Shown here: one piece after another, positions 34,036 to 42,970 of the stretch | How positions within the stretch are numbered: the stretch's first letter is position 1 | How the letters are laid out: every line of letters begins with the position of its first letter | NCBI GenBank assembly: GCA_934486735.1 | Contig: CAKSQL010000002.1 | Location: forward strand, 1 to 64,000 | Direction of reading: 5' to 3' | DNA length: 64,000 nucleotides | DNA from: an uncultured Clostridia bacterium | GTDB lineage: Bacteria; Bacillota; Clostridia; UBA1381 | The notes under the pieces: model-generated | Databases searched by the model: none | Seen by the model: only the letters and a program-made list of their open reading frames with translations | Told to the model about the DNA's origin: nothing | Program-made: the position numbers and the translations under genes

Positions 34036-34202
34036 AATAATCTCCGTTCCGCCGCCCTGCGTCGGCATAATATAGTAAAGTGAATCTCTTATCGCAGGGG
34101 AAGGAATGATAAGAGATTATTACGCCCATGTGCGTTTCCGAGTAAAACGAGGAAAATTTCGCACGGGCAATTAAATCCTGCCGGAGGCTAACGCGAAAGC
34201 GT
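34036..34202 (-). promoter_or_regulatory. Structured leader of the CNNM gene, copy F2
   Basis: Minus-strand RNA elements, 5' to 3': AACGC/GCGTT hairpin; GCCCGTGCG/CGCACATGGGC stem (34160-34168 with 34124-34134); an 11-bp stem (34108-34118 with 34083-34093) whose 14-base loop holds CCCTGC (plus GCAGGG 34094-34099); a GCCG/CGGC hairpin whose loop holds GCAGGG (plus 34055-34060); then GGAACGGAG as ribosome site. Loop-loop pairing CCCTGC/GCAGGG becomes CCATAC/GTATGG in the dacF leader. Confidence 0.65.
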
Positions 34203-34280
34203 TAATCTCCGTTCCGCCGCCCTGCGTCGGCATAATATAGTAAAGTGAATCTCTTATCGCAGGGGATAGATTGATAAGAG
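34203..34280 (-). repeat. Tandem duplicate of the leader RNA, copy F3
   Basis: Repeats 34038-34115 with a period of 165 bp, including the CCCTGC (34220-34225) and GCAGGG (34259-34264) blocks. It lies upstream of the complete F2 leader and has no gene of its own. From 34281 to 34440 there is a GCCGC/GCGGC hairpin and further AAGAG-bounded sequence (CATAAGAG near 34400); no gene is supported. Confidence 0.65.
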
Positions 34281-34671
34281 AGCCGCCGCTCCGCCTGTGC
34301 GGCAAAAAAACGATATACCCAACTCACGACGGGAATTTCAAAAGCCGGGCTTTTTAGCACAAAAAGGCATAACCTGCCCTTTGCAAACTGTAAAATCATA
34401 AGAGCAAGCTATGCCGAAATCTATATATAAAAACATTCTCAAAGTACTTGATACTCAAAGGATCGTTATTATCATCATTATCATCGCTCATTATGCGTTT
34501 ACACCTTCTTCCTGAATAATATAATTATAATCATTATAACATATTTTTTTCGAAACATCAATCCCTATAAAGTATTTTGGGCGAAATTCACAAAAAACAA
34601 AATTGCAAATCGGCAAATATCCACAATGTGACATTGCTTGAAAAAAGGTGGTTTAAAAATAGAAAAACCAC

Positions 34672-34700
34672 TTGAAATCAGACCCGAAATATGTTATTAT
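34672..34700 (+). promoter_or_regulatory. Promoter of the stalk-domain protein gene
   Basis: TTGAAA (34672-34677), 17 bases, TATTAT (34695-34700). AAAGAGGG stands eight bases before the ATG at 34779. The rest of 34440-34671 is AT-rich and without features. Confidence 0.65.
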
Positions 34701-34778
34701 ATTAGTATATAATCAAACGATTGTGAAAAGAATTTTTACAATTGACGAATAAAATCAAAAAGAAAGAGGGAATCCCAA

Positions 34779-36194
34779 ATGAAAAAGATAATATCGGCAG
34801 GCGTGGCGGCAGCTATGATTGTACCGTCGGCGGTAGTATTTGCAGACGAAGCTGCTCAAACAGCTCCGGTTATGCTTTACAACAATCAGGTAATTGCAAG
34901 CGATGAGTTTGTTCCGTTCATAACAGACGGAAGAACAATGCTCCCGTTCAGATACCTTTTGGACGAAATCGGCGCATCGGTTGACTACGATGAGGCGACA
35001 AGAACAGTTAAGGCGGAAAAGGACGGAACAAGAATTTCGTTTTCACTCGACGATACATACATAGATATTATAAAGGGCGACGCTGTTAAGAAAATAAACC
35101 AGGATGTCAGGAATGAAATCAAGGACGACAGAGTATATGTCCCCATCCGCTTTTTGTCGGAGGCGTTCGGACTTGATGTGGGCTGGGACGAGACAAACAA
35201 AACAGCCATACTTGTGGATATGGGCGCATATGTAAAGGAGCTGGAGGAAAAGGCTCCAGACTTTAAGCGTTATATGGAGCTTGCATCCAAACTGCCGGAA
35301 AGCTATACCCAGACGGCAAATTTAAAGCTGACAATGGATTATACAAACGGAACCGAAAAAGGCTCGATGGATATCGGACTCGATTATGATATGTCGTTAA
35401 ACGGTGGCGCGGCTTCGGCTGATGTAAAGGCTGATGTTGCTCTTGATATGCCGGAGGTTATCAGGCTTGCAAAGGCGATAGATTTAAAGGGTGTGGAATT
35501 TTCTTTCCGTTATAATGACGGACAGTTCTATGCAAAAACAAATCTCATCAGCAAGCTTAAGACTGCATATCCCGACAACGAAAAAATTCAGAACGCAGCG
35601 ATTTTGGTGAATGACAACACATGGTATAAGGCGGACATCCGCGAACTGTTCAAGCTTTTGGGTATTCCCGAGGAATTGGTTGATGTTGTAAAGGTGAGCC
35701 TTAAGGGCGGCATGACCGACGAGGATTTTGCAAAGACTATGTCGGTATCGCAGGCAAATCAGCTTACAAGTGTTGACGAAGCGGCAGCAATCGATATGAC
35801 TTTCGATATGTACGCTGTAATGTTTAAGGACGCTTTCACAATCACTGAAAACGGCGAGGGCAGCTATGATATCAAGATGGCAATAGACAAGGACACGCTC
35901 GTAGATGATATCATGAGTGCGGGTGTCAGCGAGGACGCGAAGAACACTGATGAGTACAAAGCAGCGGTTGCGGATATGAAAAAGGCTCTTACATTCGATT
36001 GTAATGCCAATGTGACAATCAGAAATAATATTCCGACAGAATCAAATGTAAATATTGTCATTGCTGTGAACGATGAAACAAAGCTTAATCTGAAGCTTGA
36101 AGCAGCATCAAAGCTTACACCGGACACCAAGAAAGAGATAACAATGCCCGAATCGGCACTGGATCTTGTAAATATTATAAAGCTGTTTAAATAA
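34779..36194 (+). CDS. Secreted stalk (copper amine oxidase N-like) domain protein
   Basis: 471 residues. Signal peptide (MKKIISAGVAAAMIVPSAVV FA region, about 1-22); stalk domain about 25-145 (MLPFRYLLDEIGASVDYDEA, RVYVPIRFLSEAFGLDVGWD); then a long domain (about 160-470) of alternating strands that resembles the DUF-type lipoprotein-like partner of these stalks, function unknown. The gene stands alone with its own promoter and terminator (36202-36233). Proteins of this build are numerous in clostridial envelopes. Confidence 0.8.
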   Translation: MKKIISAGVAAAMIVPSAVVFADEAAQTAPVMLYNNQVIASDEFVPFITDGRTMLPFRYLLDEIGASVDYDEATRTVKAEKDGTRISFSLDDTYIDIIKGDAVKKINQDVRNEIKDDRVYVPIRFLSEAFGLDVGWDETNKTAILVDMGAYVKELEEKAPDFKRYMELASKLPESYTQTANLKLTMDYTNGTEKGSMDIGLDYDMSLNGGAASADVKADVALDMPEVIRLAKAIDLKGVEFSFRYNDGQFYAKTNLISKLKTAYPDNEKIQNAAILVNDNTWYKADIRELFKLLGIPEELVDVVKVSLKGGMTDEDFAKTMSVSQANQLTSVDEAAAIDMTFDMYAVMFKDAFTITENGEGSYDIKMAIDKDTLVDDIMSAGVSEDAKNTDEYKAAVADMKKALTFDCNANVTIRNNIPTESNVNIVIAVNDETKLNLKLEAASKLTPDTKKEITMPESALDLVNIIKLFK

Positions 36195-36201
36195 AAAAAG
36201 C

Positions 36202-36237
36202 GGGGCAGCGTTGTTCAAAAAGCTGCCCCCTTTCTTT
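36202..36237 (+). terminator. Intrinsic terminator of the stalk-domain gene
   Basis: GGGGCAGC (36202-36209) pairs with GCTGCCCC (36222-36229), followed by CTTTCTTT. Confidence 0.85.
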
Positions 36238-36345
36238 AATAATATTTCATTGTGCTTTATGCAATTGAATATATAAAGAAATTCGGCAGCTGAAGTTTTT
36301 TAAAACTACCTAGCTATTTACAGAAACGGAAAAGAGAAATTTGTC

Positions 36346-37734
36346 ATGAGTAAAAGTTATGAAATAAACTTTACAAAAGGAGCGATGATTAAGCCGCTCT
36401 TGCTTTTTGCGCTGCCGCTTATGCTTTCGGGCATGCTGCAGCTGTTTTATAACGCTGCCGACATCATAGTGGTGGGGCGATTTGCAGGCAAGGAATCGCT
36501 TGCGGCGGTCGGAGCAACAGGCGCGCTTATAAATCTGCTCACCAATGCATTTTTGGGACTTTCGGTCGGAGCAAATGTACTTATTTCAAAGGGATTCGGA
36601 ATGGGCGACAGAGATCTTTTGGACAGAGCGGTGCACACCGCGGTGTCGGTCAGCCTGATAGGCGGAGTGATATTCGGCGCGATCGGATTTGTGTTCGCTG
36701 AGCCGATACTTCATCTTATGGAGACGCCGGACGAGGTAATATCAAAATCGGCAATCTATATGCGGATATACTTTGCCGGACTTCCCGCAATGGCGCTTTA
36801 CAACTTCGGAGCAGCAATTTTAAGAGCTGTTGGGGACACAAAAAGACCGCTGGCATTTCTGATAATATCGGGATTTATAAATATTGCGCTTAATCTGGTT
36901 TTTGTAATAGCGTTCAAAATGGACGTTGCCGGAGTGGCGTATGCAACGGTGATATCTCAGATATGCTCGGCGGCGCTTATAGTATGGTGTCTTGTAAAAA
37001 CCGACGGCGCGTATAAGCTGAACTTAAAAAGACTTAGGGTCTGTAAAAGAGAATTGGGACAGATACTTAAAATCGGACTCCCGGCAGGCGTGCAGGGAAC
37101 ATTGTTCTCACTGTCGAACGTACTTATCCAATCATCGATAAATTCGTTCGGAGCGGTTGCGGTTGCAGGAAACTCGGCAGGCTCCAATTTGGAAGGATTT
37201 GTGTATATCGCGATGAACTCGGTTCATCATACCGCACTCACATTCTTTGCTCAAAATTTGAGCGTGGAAAATTATCCGCGAATCAAAAAGGGATTTTATT
37301 GCTGCATAGCCTTGGTAAGCTGCATCGGATTGGTTTTGGGAAATTTGGTTGTGCTTTTTTCGCACCGGCTGGTTGCGATTTATTCGCCCGAACCGGAGGT
37401 TATAAGAATAGGCGCGGAGCGAATTTTGGTAATATGCTCGGTCTATTTCATCTGCGGAATCATGGACACTTTGGCAGGAGTGATAAGAGGCTTGTCTTAC
37501 TCGGTGCTGCCGATGGTCATAACGCTCATAGGCGCATGCGGATTCAGAGTTTTGTGGATTTATATTATCTTTGCGTTTAAACGCTCGCTGTTCATGCTCT
37601 ACCTTGCATATCCCGTCAGCTGGCTTTTGACAGCAGCGGCATTGTTTGCGGCGTACAGAGTCATCATCAAAAAACTTACAAAGGGGAAACCGGAAAAGCA
37701 TGAATCGGACAACCTGCTTTGTGAATATATATAG
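36346..37734 (+). CDS. MATE family efflux transporter
   Basis: 462 residues, twelve membrane helices in two halves. The N-terminal half opens with the MATE mark PLMLSGMLQLFYNAADIIVV and GRFAGKESLAAVGATGAL; the second half begins near residue 235 (ILKIGLPAGVQGTLFSLSNV). It exports drugs or metabolites using H+ or Na+. It is the first gene of a plus-strand run that leads into ymxH-like, DUF1538 and P-II genes, though only the last three are tightly packed. Confidence 0.93.
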   Translation: MSKSYEINFTKGAMIKPLLLFALPLMLSGMLQLFYNAADIIVVGRFAGKESLAAVGATGALINLLTNAFLGLSVGANVLISKGFGMGDRDLLDRAVHTAVSVSLIGGVIFGAIGFVFAEPILHLMETPDEVISKSAIYMRIYFAGLPAMALYNFGAAILRAVGDTKRPLAFLIISGFINIALNLVFVIAFKMDVAGVAYATVISQICSAALIVWCLVKTDGAYKLNLKRLRVCKRELGQILKIGLPAGVQGTLFSLSNVLIQSSINSFGAVAVAGNSAGSNLEGFVYIAMNSVHHTALTFFAQNLSVENYPRIKKGFYCCIALVSCIGLVLGNLVVLFSHRLVAIYSPEPEVIRIGAERILVICSVYFICGIMDTLAGVIRGLSYSVLPMVITLIGACGFRVLWIYIIFAFKRSLFMLYLAYPVSWLLTAAALFAAYRVIIKKLTKGKPEKHESDNLLCEYI

Positions 37735-37750
37735 CAGGGGGTGAGCCGAT

Positions 37751-38029
37751 ATGTTCAGTGCATCGGAACTTCGGCGGCGCGAGGTTGTTGACGCCGACAG
37801 TGCGGAAAAACTCGGCTTTGTCGAGGACGTGGAGATTGATTTTGAAACGGGCGTGATTCAGTCGATAATCGTTCCGAAAAGGGACAGCATATTTTCGTTT
37901 ATACGAAAAAGACACGAATATGTCATTCCGTGGAAGGACATAACAGCGGTGGGCAGGGATATAATCCTTGTAAAAACAAACGAGTATAGGGAAAAGGAAG
38001 AACAGAAACCATATTTAGAACAGGAGTGA
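37751..38029 (+). CDS. PRC-barrel protein, YlmC/YmxH type
   Basis: 92 residues starting MFSASELRRREVVDADSAEK, with GFVEDVEIDFETGVIQSIIV and an EYVIPWKDITAVGRDIILVK end: a single PRC-barrel, as in the YlmC/YmxH sporulation-linked family. PRC-barrels often bind RNA or protein. GGGGGTGA precedes the ATG. Its stop overlaps the start region of the DUF1538 gene. Function not established. Confidence 0.85.
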   Translation: MFSASELRRREVVDADSAEKLGFVEDVEIDFETGVIQSIIVPKRDSIFSFIRKRHEYVIPWKDITAVGRDIILVKTNEYREKEEQKPYLEQE

Positions 38030-38037
38030 GCTTTATA

Positions 38038-39597
38038 TTGAAGGAATTGCTAAAGCAAAAAATCGGCGAAGCATTGTCGGCAGTGCTGCCGATAACGGTG
38101 ATAGTGCTTGTTTTAAGCTTCACAAACATAGCTCCGATGCCTGCAGGCATGCTGATTTTGTTTATACTCGGAGCGGTTATGCTTATAGTGGGAATGGGAT
38201 TTTTCTCGCTCGGGGCAGACATTTCGATGATGCCGATGGGAACAGAGGCAGGACGAAAAATTTTCAAAACCAATAAGCTGTGGATAATTATCCCGATATG
38301 CTTTTTCATCGGAACGGCGATAACTATAGCCGAGCCGGATTTGCAGGTGCTGGCGCACCAGTTCACCGCAGTGCCGGATTTGGTTATAATAATCACCGTT
38401 GCGGTCGGAGTGGGATTGTTCCTGGTCGCTGCAGTGATGAGAGAATATTTCGGCATTAATTTAAGAACGCTGCTTATTATATTCTATGCCGGTGTGTTCG
38501 TATTGTCGATATTTGTCAGAACGGATTTTCTGCCGGTGGCATTCGACTCGGGCGGCGTAACGACAGGTCCGATAACGGTGCCTTTCATCATGGCACTCGG
38601 AATAGGTGTCGCGGCGATGAGCAAAAACGAGTCGGAGGAGAGCAACTTCGGACTTGTTGCCCTGTGCAGCATAGGTCCTATCCTGGCGGTGCTGATTATG
38701 GGAATGATGGTCGATTCCACCGAGGTCTATCCTCCGGATTTCCACATTCCGAATATCGAGGATTCCCAGCAGGCGGGACAGCAGTTCGCGCTCGGATTTC
38801 CCGAATATATGAAAGAGGTTGCGCTCGGGCTTGCTCCGATTATGGTATTTTTTGCGCTGTTTCAGCTTGTGACGCGCAGCTTTAACAGGAAGAATATAAT
38901 CAAGATTCTTATAGGAACATTGTATACATATATCGGTTTGGTTTTGTTTCTGACCGGAGTGAATGTCGGATTTATGCCGGTCGGAAATTATATAGGCAAG
39001 CAGATTGCAGCTCTGCCTGCAAATTGGCTGCTTGTTCCGCTCGGAATGCTGATGGGCTACTTCATTGTTGTTGCCGAACCGGCGGTGCATGTCTTGAAAA
39101 AGCAGGTTGAGGAGATAACCAACGGCGCAATCCCTGCAAAATCCATGCTTTTGAGCCTTTCGGTCGGTGTAGCGCTGTCAATCGGGATTTCGATGCTCAG
39201 AGTGCTGACCGGGGTTCCGATATATTGGTTTATAGTCCCCGGATATGTAATTGCTCTTGCGCTGAGTTTTATTGTCCCGAATGTGTTCACTGCAATAGCG
39301 TTCGACTCGGGCGGAGTGGCAAGCGGACCGATGACGGCGACCTTTTTGCTGCCCTTTGCCATGGGCGCATGCGACGCGGTCGGCGGAAATATTCTGACCG
39401 ATGCGTTCGGACTGGTTGCGATGGTTGCTATGACTCCGCTTATAACCATACAGATTCTCGGTCTGATATATGTGCGCAAGGAGAAGAAAGCGACAGACTT
39501 TACAGCGGGCGAGGAAGATTTTGTTATTGACGATATTATCGATTACACATTGGATGAGGGGGTGCAGCTATGGCGGACTACGGCGGTGAAAGAATAA
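38038..39597 (+). CDS. DUF1538 membrane transporter
   Basis: About 519 residues with two repeats of the DUF1538 domain, six to seven helices each. Each half has the motif AFDSGGVxxGPMT-like (PVAFDSGGVTTGPITVPFIM and IAFDSGGVASGPMTATFLLP) plus a VAEPxVHVL-type segment (IAEPDLQVLAHQ and VAEPAVHVLKKQ). The substrate is unknown; pairing with P-II suggests an ion or nitrogen/carbon compound. The TTG at 38038 follows AGGAG; a GTG at 38026 is in frame but too close to the site. It overlaps the P-II gene by 28 bases. Confidence 0.85.
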   Translation: MKELLKQKIGEALSAVLPITVIVLVLSFTNIAPMPAGMLILFILGAVMLIVGMGFFSLGADISMMPMGTEAGRKIFKTNKLWIIIPICFFIGTAITIAEPDLQVLAHQFTAVPDLVIIITVAVGVGLFLVAAVMREYFGINLRTLLIIFYAGVFVLSIFVRTDFLPVAFDSGGVTTGPITVPFIMALGIGVAAMSKNESEESNFGLVALCSIGPILAVLIMGMMVDSTEVYPPDFHIPNIEDSQQAGQQFALGFPEYMKEVALGLAPIMVFFALFQLVTRSFNRKNIIKILIGTLYTYIGLVLFLTGVNVGFMPVGNYIGKQIAALPANWLLVPLGMLMGYFIVVAEPAVHVLKKQVEEITNGAIPAKSMLLSLSVGVALSIGISMLRVLTGVPIYWFIVPGYVIALALSFIVPNVFTAIAFDSGGVASGPMTATFLLPFAMGACDAVGGNILTDAFGLVAMVAMTPLITIQILGLIYVRKEKKATDFTAGEEDFVIDDIIDYTLDEGVQLWRTTAVKE

Positions 39598-40244
39598 AGG
39601 CGCTTATTTCGATAACCAAGCGCGGCAGCGGAAATAAAATGGTGGACTTTTATAAGAAAAACAGGCTGCACTATGATTTTATATGCCTCGGCGCAGGTAC
39701 GGCAAATTCGGAAATTCTCGATTATCTGGGACTTGAAACCAACGAAAAGGATGTTGTTATAACAATGCTCCCGGAGGCAAAAATCCCGGAGATAATGAGG
39801 GGCGTTACCGAGGAATTTAAGCTGAAATCCCCGGGAAAGGGAATCGTTTTCACAGTTCCTCTGACGGCGGTGAGCGCGAGAATGCATAAGATTTTGTGTA
39901 AAAATATGAACGTGGATAAGGAGACAGCTGTAATGGAGAGCGATAAAAAATACGAGCTGATATTGACGATATTGAACCGCGGCTATGTTGATAAGGCAAT
40001 GCAGGCGGCAAAAAAAGCAGGTGCGCGCGGCGGCACTATTCTGCATGCAAGGCGCGTCGGCTTTGAAGATGTGGAAAATATTTTCGGCTTTACAATTCAG
40101 CCGGAAAAGGATATAATAATGATACTGACCGAGACGGGCTTGAGAGCCGAAATTATGAAAAATATCACAGAGGCGGTCGGGATAAATACCGAGGCGAAGG
40201 CACTTTTGCTGTCGCTGCCGGTGGATGAAATAAGCGGAATTTAA
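39570..40244 (+). CDS. P-II family regulator (two GlnB-like domains)
   Basis: 224 residues made of two GlnB-like ferredoxin folds: about 1-108 (YGGERIKALISITKRGSGNK, VVITMLPEAKIPEIM) and about 120-220 (YELILTILNRGYVDKAMQAA, KKAGARGGTILHARRVGFED). Classical P-II is about 112 residues, so this is a tandem form. It probably sits on the DUF1538 transporter and opens or closes it in response to adenine nucleotide or a metabolite, as GlnK does with AmtB. Coupled to DUF1538 by overlap. Confidence 0.8.
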   Translation: MADYGGERIKALISITKRGSGNKMVDFYKKNRLHYDFICLGAGTANSEILDYLGLETNEKDVVITMLPEAKIPEIMRGVTEEFKLKSPGKGIVFTVPLTAVSARMHKILCKNMNVDKETAVMESDKKYELILTILNRGYVDKAMQAAKKAGARGGTILHARRVGFEDVENIFGFTIQPEKDIIMILTETGLRAEIMKNITEAVGINTEAKALLLSLPVDEISGI

Positions 40245-40264
40245 AAAACGGGTATGCCCAAAAA

Positions 40265-40337
40265 GGCTTTTGTTCTTCAAAGATGACAAGCCGAGATTAT
40301 GTTTTTTTGGATGAGACGTGAGTATTTTTCTCGGCTG
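40265..40337 (+). repeat. Hairpin repeat element, copy D (3' end)
   Basis: Matches the end of copy A: CTTCAAAGATGACAAGCCGA, then ATTATG and TATTTTTCTCGGCT near the right arm. The 5' half is missing. It lies after the P-II gene; an AAAGGC/GCC-type hairpin beside it may end that transcript. Confidence 0.45.
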
Positions 40338-40511
40338 CCGATCGGTTTTTGGCACAGAGTTTTTTAGACATTTCAAAATATAAAATGGCGGTGTAGAAAT
40401 AAGTACACCGCCGTTTTTGGTGATTGGAAAAAATTTAAAATCGCATGTGAACGGAGCGTGGATTGCGGCACGCTTTGCAATATTGTATAATATATGACAG
40501 GAGGTGGAAAT

Positions 40512-41939
40512 ATGGATTTGGATAAAAACGGAAAGCTTTTGAAGCTTTTAAGACAATCAAAGGGCATGACTCAGAAAGATGTTGCCGACTGTCTCGGAGT
40601 GTTGCCGAAAACCGTATCGAAATGGGAGACGGGGCATGGCTTTCCCGATATATCTTATATTGCCGAGCTGTCCGAAATTTTGGGCGTGAGCACAGATACG
40701 CTGCTCTCGGGCGAGGTTGTGAAGAACATGGAGGAAGTAGGAAATATGAAAAATTTAAAATTTTATGTGTGTCCCCATTGCACAAGCCTTATGCAGGGGA
40801 CAGGCAGCGCGCAGGTGGTCTGCTGCGGCGAGCTTTTGGAGCCGCTTGCGGTTCGGGAGCGCGATGCGGAGCATGAAATAGTGGTTTCACAGACGGATAA
40901 TGAGTTTTATATAACAATAAACCATGAAATGACAAAGGAGCATTATATAGCCTTTGTGGCATATGTGAGCTTTGACCGTGTCATGACCGTTCGGCTTTAT
41001 CCTGAGCAGGATTCGTCGGTGCATTTCCCCAAAATGCATGGCGGAAAAATTTATTACTATTGCAGCAGGCATGGTCTGTTCTGCTATGAAAATGAGCAGA
41101 AAAAGCGCACAGGATCGGGCTTGACAGCAAAATTGTCCGCATTTGCGAGAGCGTATGTGGGGGAGAATCCGATATTTGTTGACACTATGGCGAAAAAACT
41201 GCTTTCGGAGCGCGAGTATAATGAGATAGAGGGATATATCACATCGGCAGGGCATGAGGCGGCGGAATATGTGAATAATTATCTCGCCCCGACGCCTGTC
41301 GCACGTGCGCGCTTTTCCGAGGACGCGGTGAAAAATGAAATACGCTGCGGAGCGGAGCAATATGTGATAATAGGCAGCGGACTTGACACATTTGCGCTCA
41401 GAAACAGCGGCATTGCGGTCTTTGAGATAGATAAGCCGGAGTGCATAAGAGACAAAAAGAGCAGAATCAGACGCACAGGAATGGAATTTCCAAAGGATTT
41501 GAAGATGATTTCGGCAGACCTTTCGAAAGACAGTCTGTCGGACGCACTTGTGCGAAACGGATTCGATAAGCAAAAAAAGACGGTTTTTGCCTGCATGGGA
41601 CTTTTGTACTATCTCACCAAGGATGAGATTTCGCGCCTTTTTGAGGAGATTTCACAGCTTTCGGCGGACGGCAGCGCGGTTATTTTTGATTTTGCCGATA
41701 ATCACCTGTTTTCGTCCGATATCGACAGAGTAAAAAATATGGTTGTCATGGCGGAAACAAGCGGCGAGCCGATGAAGTCGTGCTTCGGCTACGGCGAGCT
41801 GGAGCGGCTGTTGGAAGAATATAATTTCAGAATTTACGAATTTTTAAACAGCGATGAAATAAACGAAAGATATTTCTCGAATTGTGACACAATGACCGCA
41901 TTTGAGCATATTAATTATGCTCTGGCGGTGAAGAAATAG
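40512..41939 (+). CDS. Fusion: XRE HTH, desulfoferrodoxin-like domain, LCMT-type methyltransferase
   Basis: 475 residues with three parts. About 5-65: Cro/C1-type HTH (LLRQSKGMTQKDVADCLGVL, KTVSKWETGHGFPD). About 80-200: desulfoferrodoxin/superoxide-reductase-like region, with a desulforedoxin-type CPHC...VCCGE site and NHEMTKEHYIAFVAYVSF, then YYYCSRHGLF (the Cys-x-x-His iron ligands). About 205-475: class I SAM methyltransferase of the leucine-carboxyl-methyltransferase kind (EQYVIIGSGLDTFAL, FDKQKKTVFACMGLLYYLTK). AGGAGGTGG precedes ATG 40512. It may sense O2/iron and control a methylation step; that is inference. Confidence 0.8.
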   Translation: MDLDKNGKLLKLLRQSKGMTQKDVADCLGVLPKTVSKWETGHGFPDISYIAELSEILGVSTDTLLSGEVVKNMEEVGNMKNLKFYVCPHCTSLMQGTGSAQVVCCGELLEPLAVRERDAEHEIVVSQTDNEFYITINHEMTKEHYIAFVAYVSFDRVMTVRLYPEQDSSVHFPKMHGGKIYYYCSRHGLFCYENEQKKRTGSGLTAKLSAFARAYVGENPIFVDTMAKKLLSEREYNEIEGYITSAGHEAAEYVNNYLAPTPVARARFSEDAVKNEIRCGAEQYVIIGSGLDTFALRNSGIAVFEIDKPECIRDKKSRIRRTGMEFPKDLKMISADLSKDSLSDALVRNGFDKQKKTVFACMGLLYYLTKDEISRLFEEISQLSADGSAVIFDFADNHLFSSDIDRVKNMVVMAETSGEPMKSCFGYGELERLLEEYNFRIYEFLNSDEINERYFSNCDTMTAFEHINYALAVKK

Positions 41940-42042
41940 GGAATACGCCGACAAAAAAATAGGGCAGTGCCGCAAGCATATTCGGATTTTGTATCTGAAA
42001 AGTTTGAAATTTGTCTGACGGTACTTGGCTTTTAAGCTACAC

Positions 42043-42079
42043 AAACGCACCGCAGGAAAGTATTCCGAGCGGTGCGTTT
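42043..42079. terminator. Bidirectional terminator
   Basis: Perfect 11-bp stem AAACGCACCGC (42043-42053) with GCGGTGCGTTT (42069-42079), between two convergent genes. A copy of the repeat arm ATTACTTTTTTTCGGCTA follows at 42089-42106. Confidence 0.8.
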
Positions 42080-42104
42080 ACGTTATATGATTACTTTTTT
42101 TCGG

Positions 42105-42956
42105 CTATCTTGTCTCTAAAAAAGCTTTCAAGTCATCGATACATTTTTCCGCCGCAAGCCTGCCGAGTTCATAGACCGATTTTAGTTTTTCGGGATTTTT
42201 CTCCACTCTGCCGATGGTGAGAGCCGACTCGGGACGAATCACAAAGGCATTGCCGTCAGCTTCTCTTTTTGCAATGTAGTCAAGCTCGGAATTGTACATT
42301 ACATGCCTGTTTGCAATTGCCTCAACAAGCTTTGGATAGTTGCGGAATTTCTTTTCGATAAGCGGCAGCAGCTTGTTTTTGTCCTTGCGATAGCCTTTTG
42401 GCTGAGTCAATACAACAACATTTTTGTCATAGCCGAGTTTTTCAAAAAATTCAAGCGGAATCGAATCGACCATACCGCCGTCAAGCAGCTTTTGACCGTC
42501 GATTTCCACAATCCGAGCCGCAAGCGGCAGCGATGCCGATGCCCTTATCCAGTCAAAGCCATGATCGTCCGCACCGGTATATTTGTGATATACCGGTTTG
42601 CCGGTTTCGACATCTGTACATACCACATAAAATTCCATCGGATTTTTTTCATACGCGCCCATGTCGAATTTGTCCAGTTTCAGCGGAACTTCGCCGTAGC
42701 AAAAATCGGTGCTGTACAGATTTCCTGTTTTCAGCCATGTGCGGACACCACAGTATCGCTTGTCGCGGCAATATTTCAAGTTGTAGCGGATTACGCGCCC
42801 GATTTGCCCCGACTTGTAATTACAGCCGAACGCAGCGCCTGCCGAAACTCCGACCGCGCCGTCGAACACTGTTTTATTTTCCATAAGTACATCCATAACT
42901 CCGGCGGTGAACATTCCGCGCATCGCTCCGCCTTCCAATACTAACCCTTTTTTCAA
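42105..42956 (-). CDS. Patatin-like phospholipase
   Basis: 283 residues. Oxyanion loop LVLEGGAMRGMFTAGVMDVL, nucleophile Ser in GVSAGAAFG (G-x-S-x-G), and the catalytic Asp in DGGMVDSIPL: a complete patatin dyad. Family members cut acyl groups from membrane lipids. The start is TTG at 42956, preceded by GAAAGGTG. It follows the ROK regulator gene by 14 bases on the same strand, so the two are co-transcribed. Confidence 0.9.
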   Translation of the reverse strand: MKKGLVLEGGAMRGMFTAGVMDVLMENKTVFDGAVGVSAGAAFGCNYKSGQIGRVIRYNLKYCRDKRYCGVRTWLKTGNLYSTDFCYGEVPLKLDKFDMGAYEKNPMEFYVVCTDVETGKPVYHKYTGADDHGFDWIRASASLPLAARIVEIDGQKLLDGGMVDSIPLEFFEKLGYDKNVVVLTQPKGYRKDKNKLLPLIEKKFRNYPKLVEAIANRHVMYNSELDYIAKREADGNAFVIRPESALTIGRVEKNPEKLKSVYELGRLAAEKCIDDLKAFLETR

Positions 42957-42970
42957 AGCTTTTCACCTTT

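Noticed and set aside
34202..34399. A 65-codon minus-strand frame upstream of the CNNM gene
   Set aside because: It covers duplicated leader sequence; no ribosome site, and the duplicate is better explained by RNA structure.
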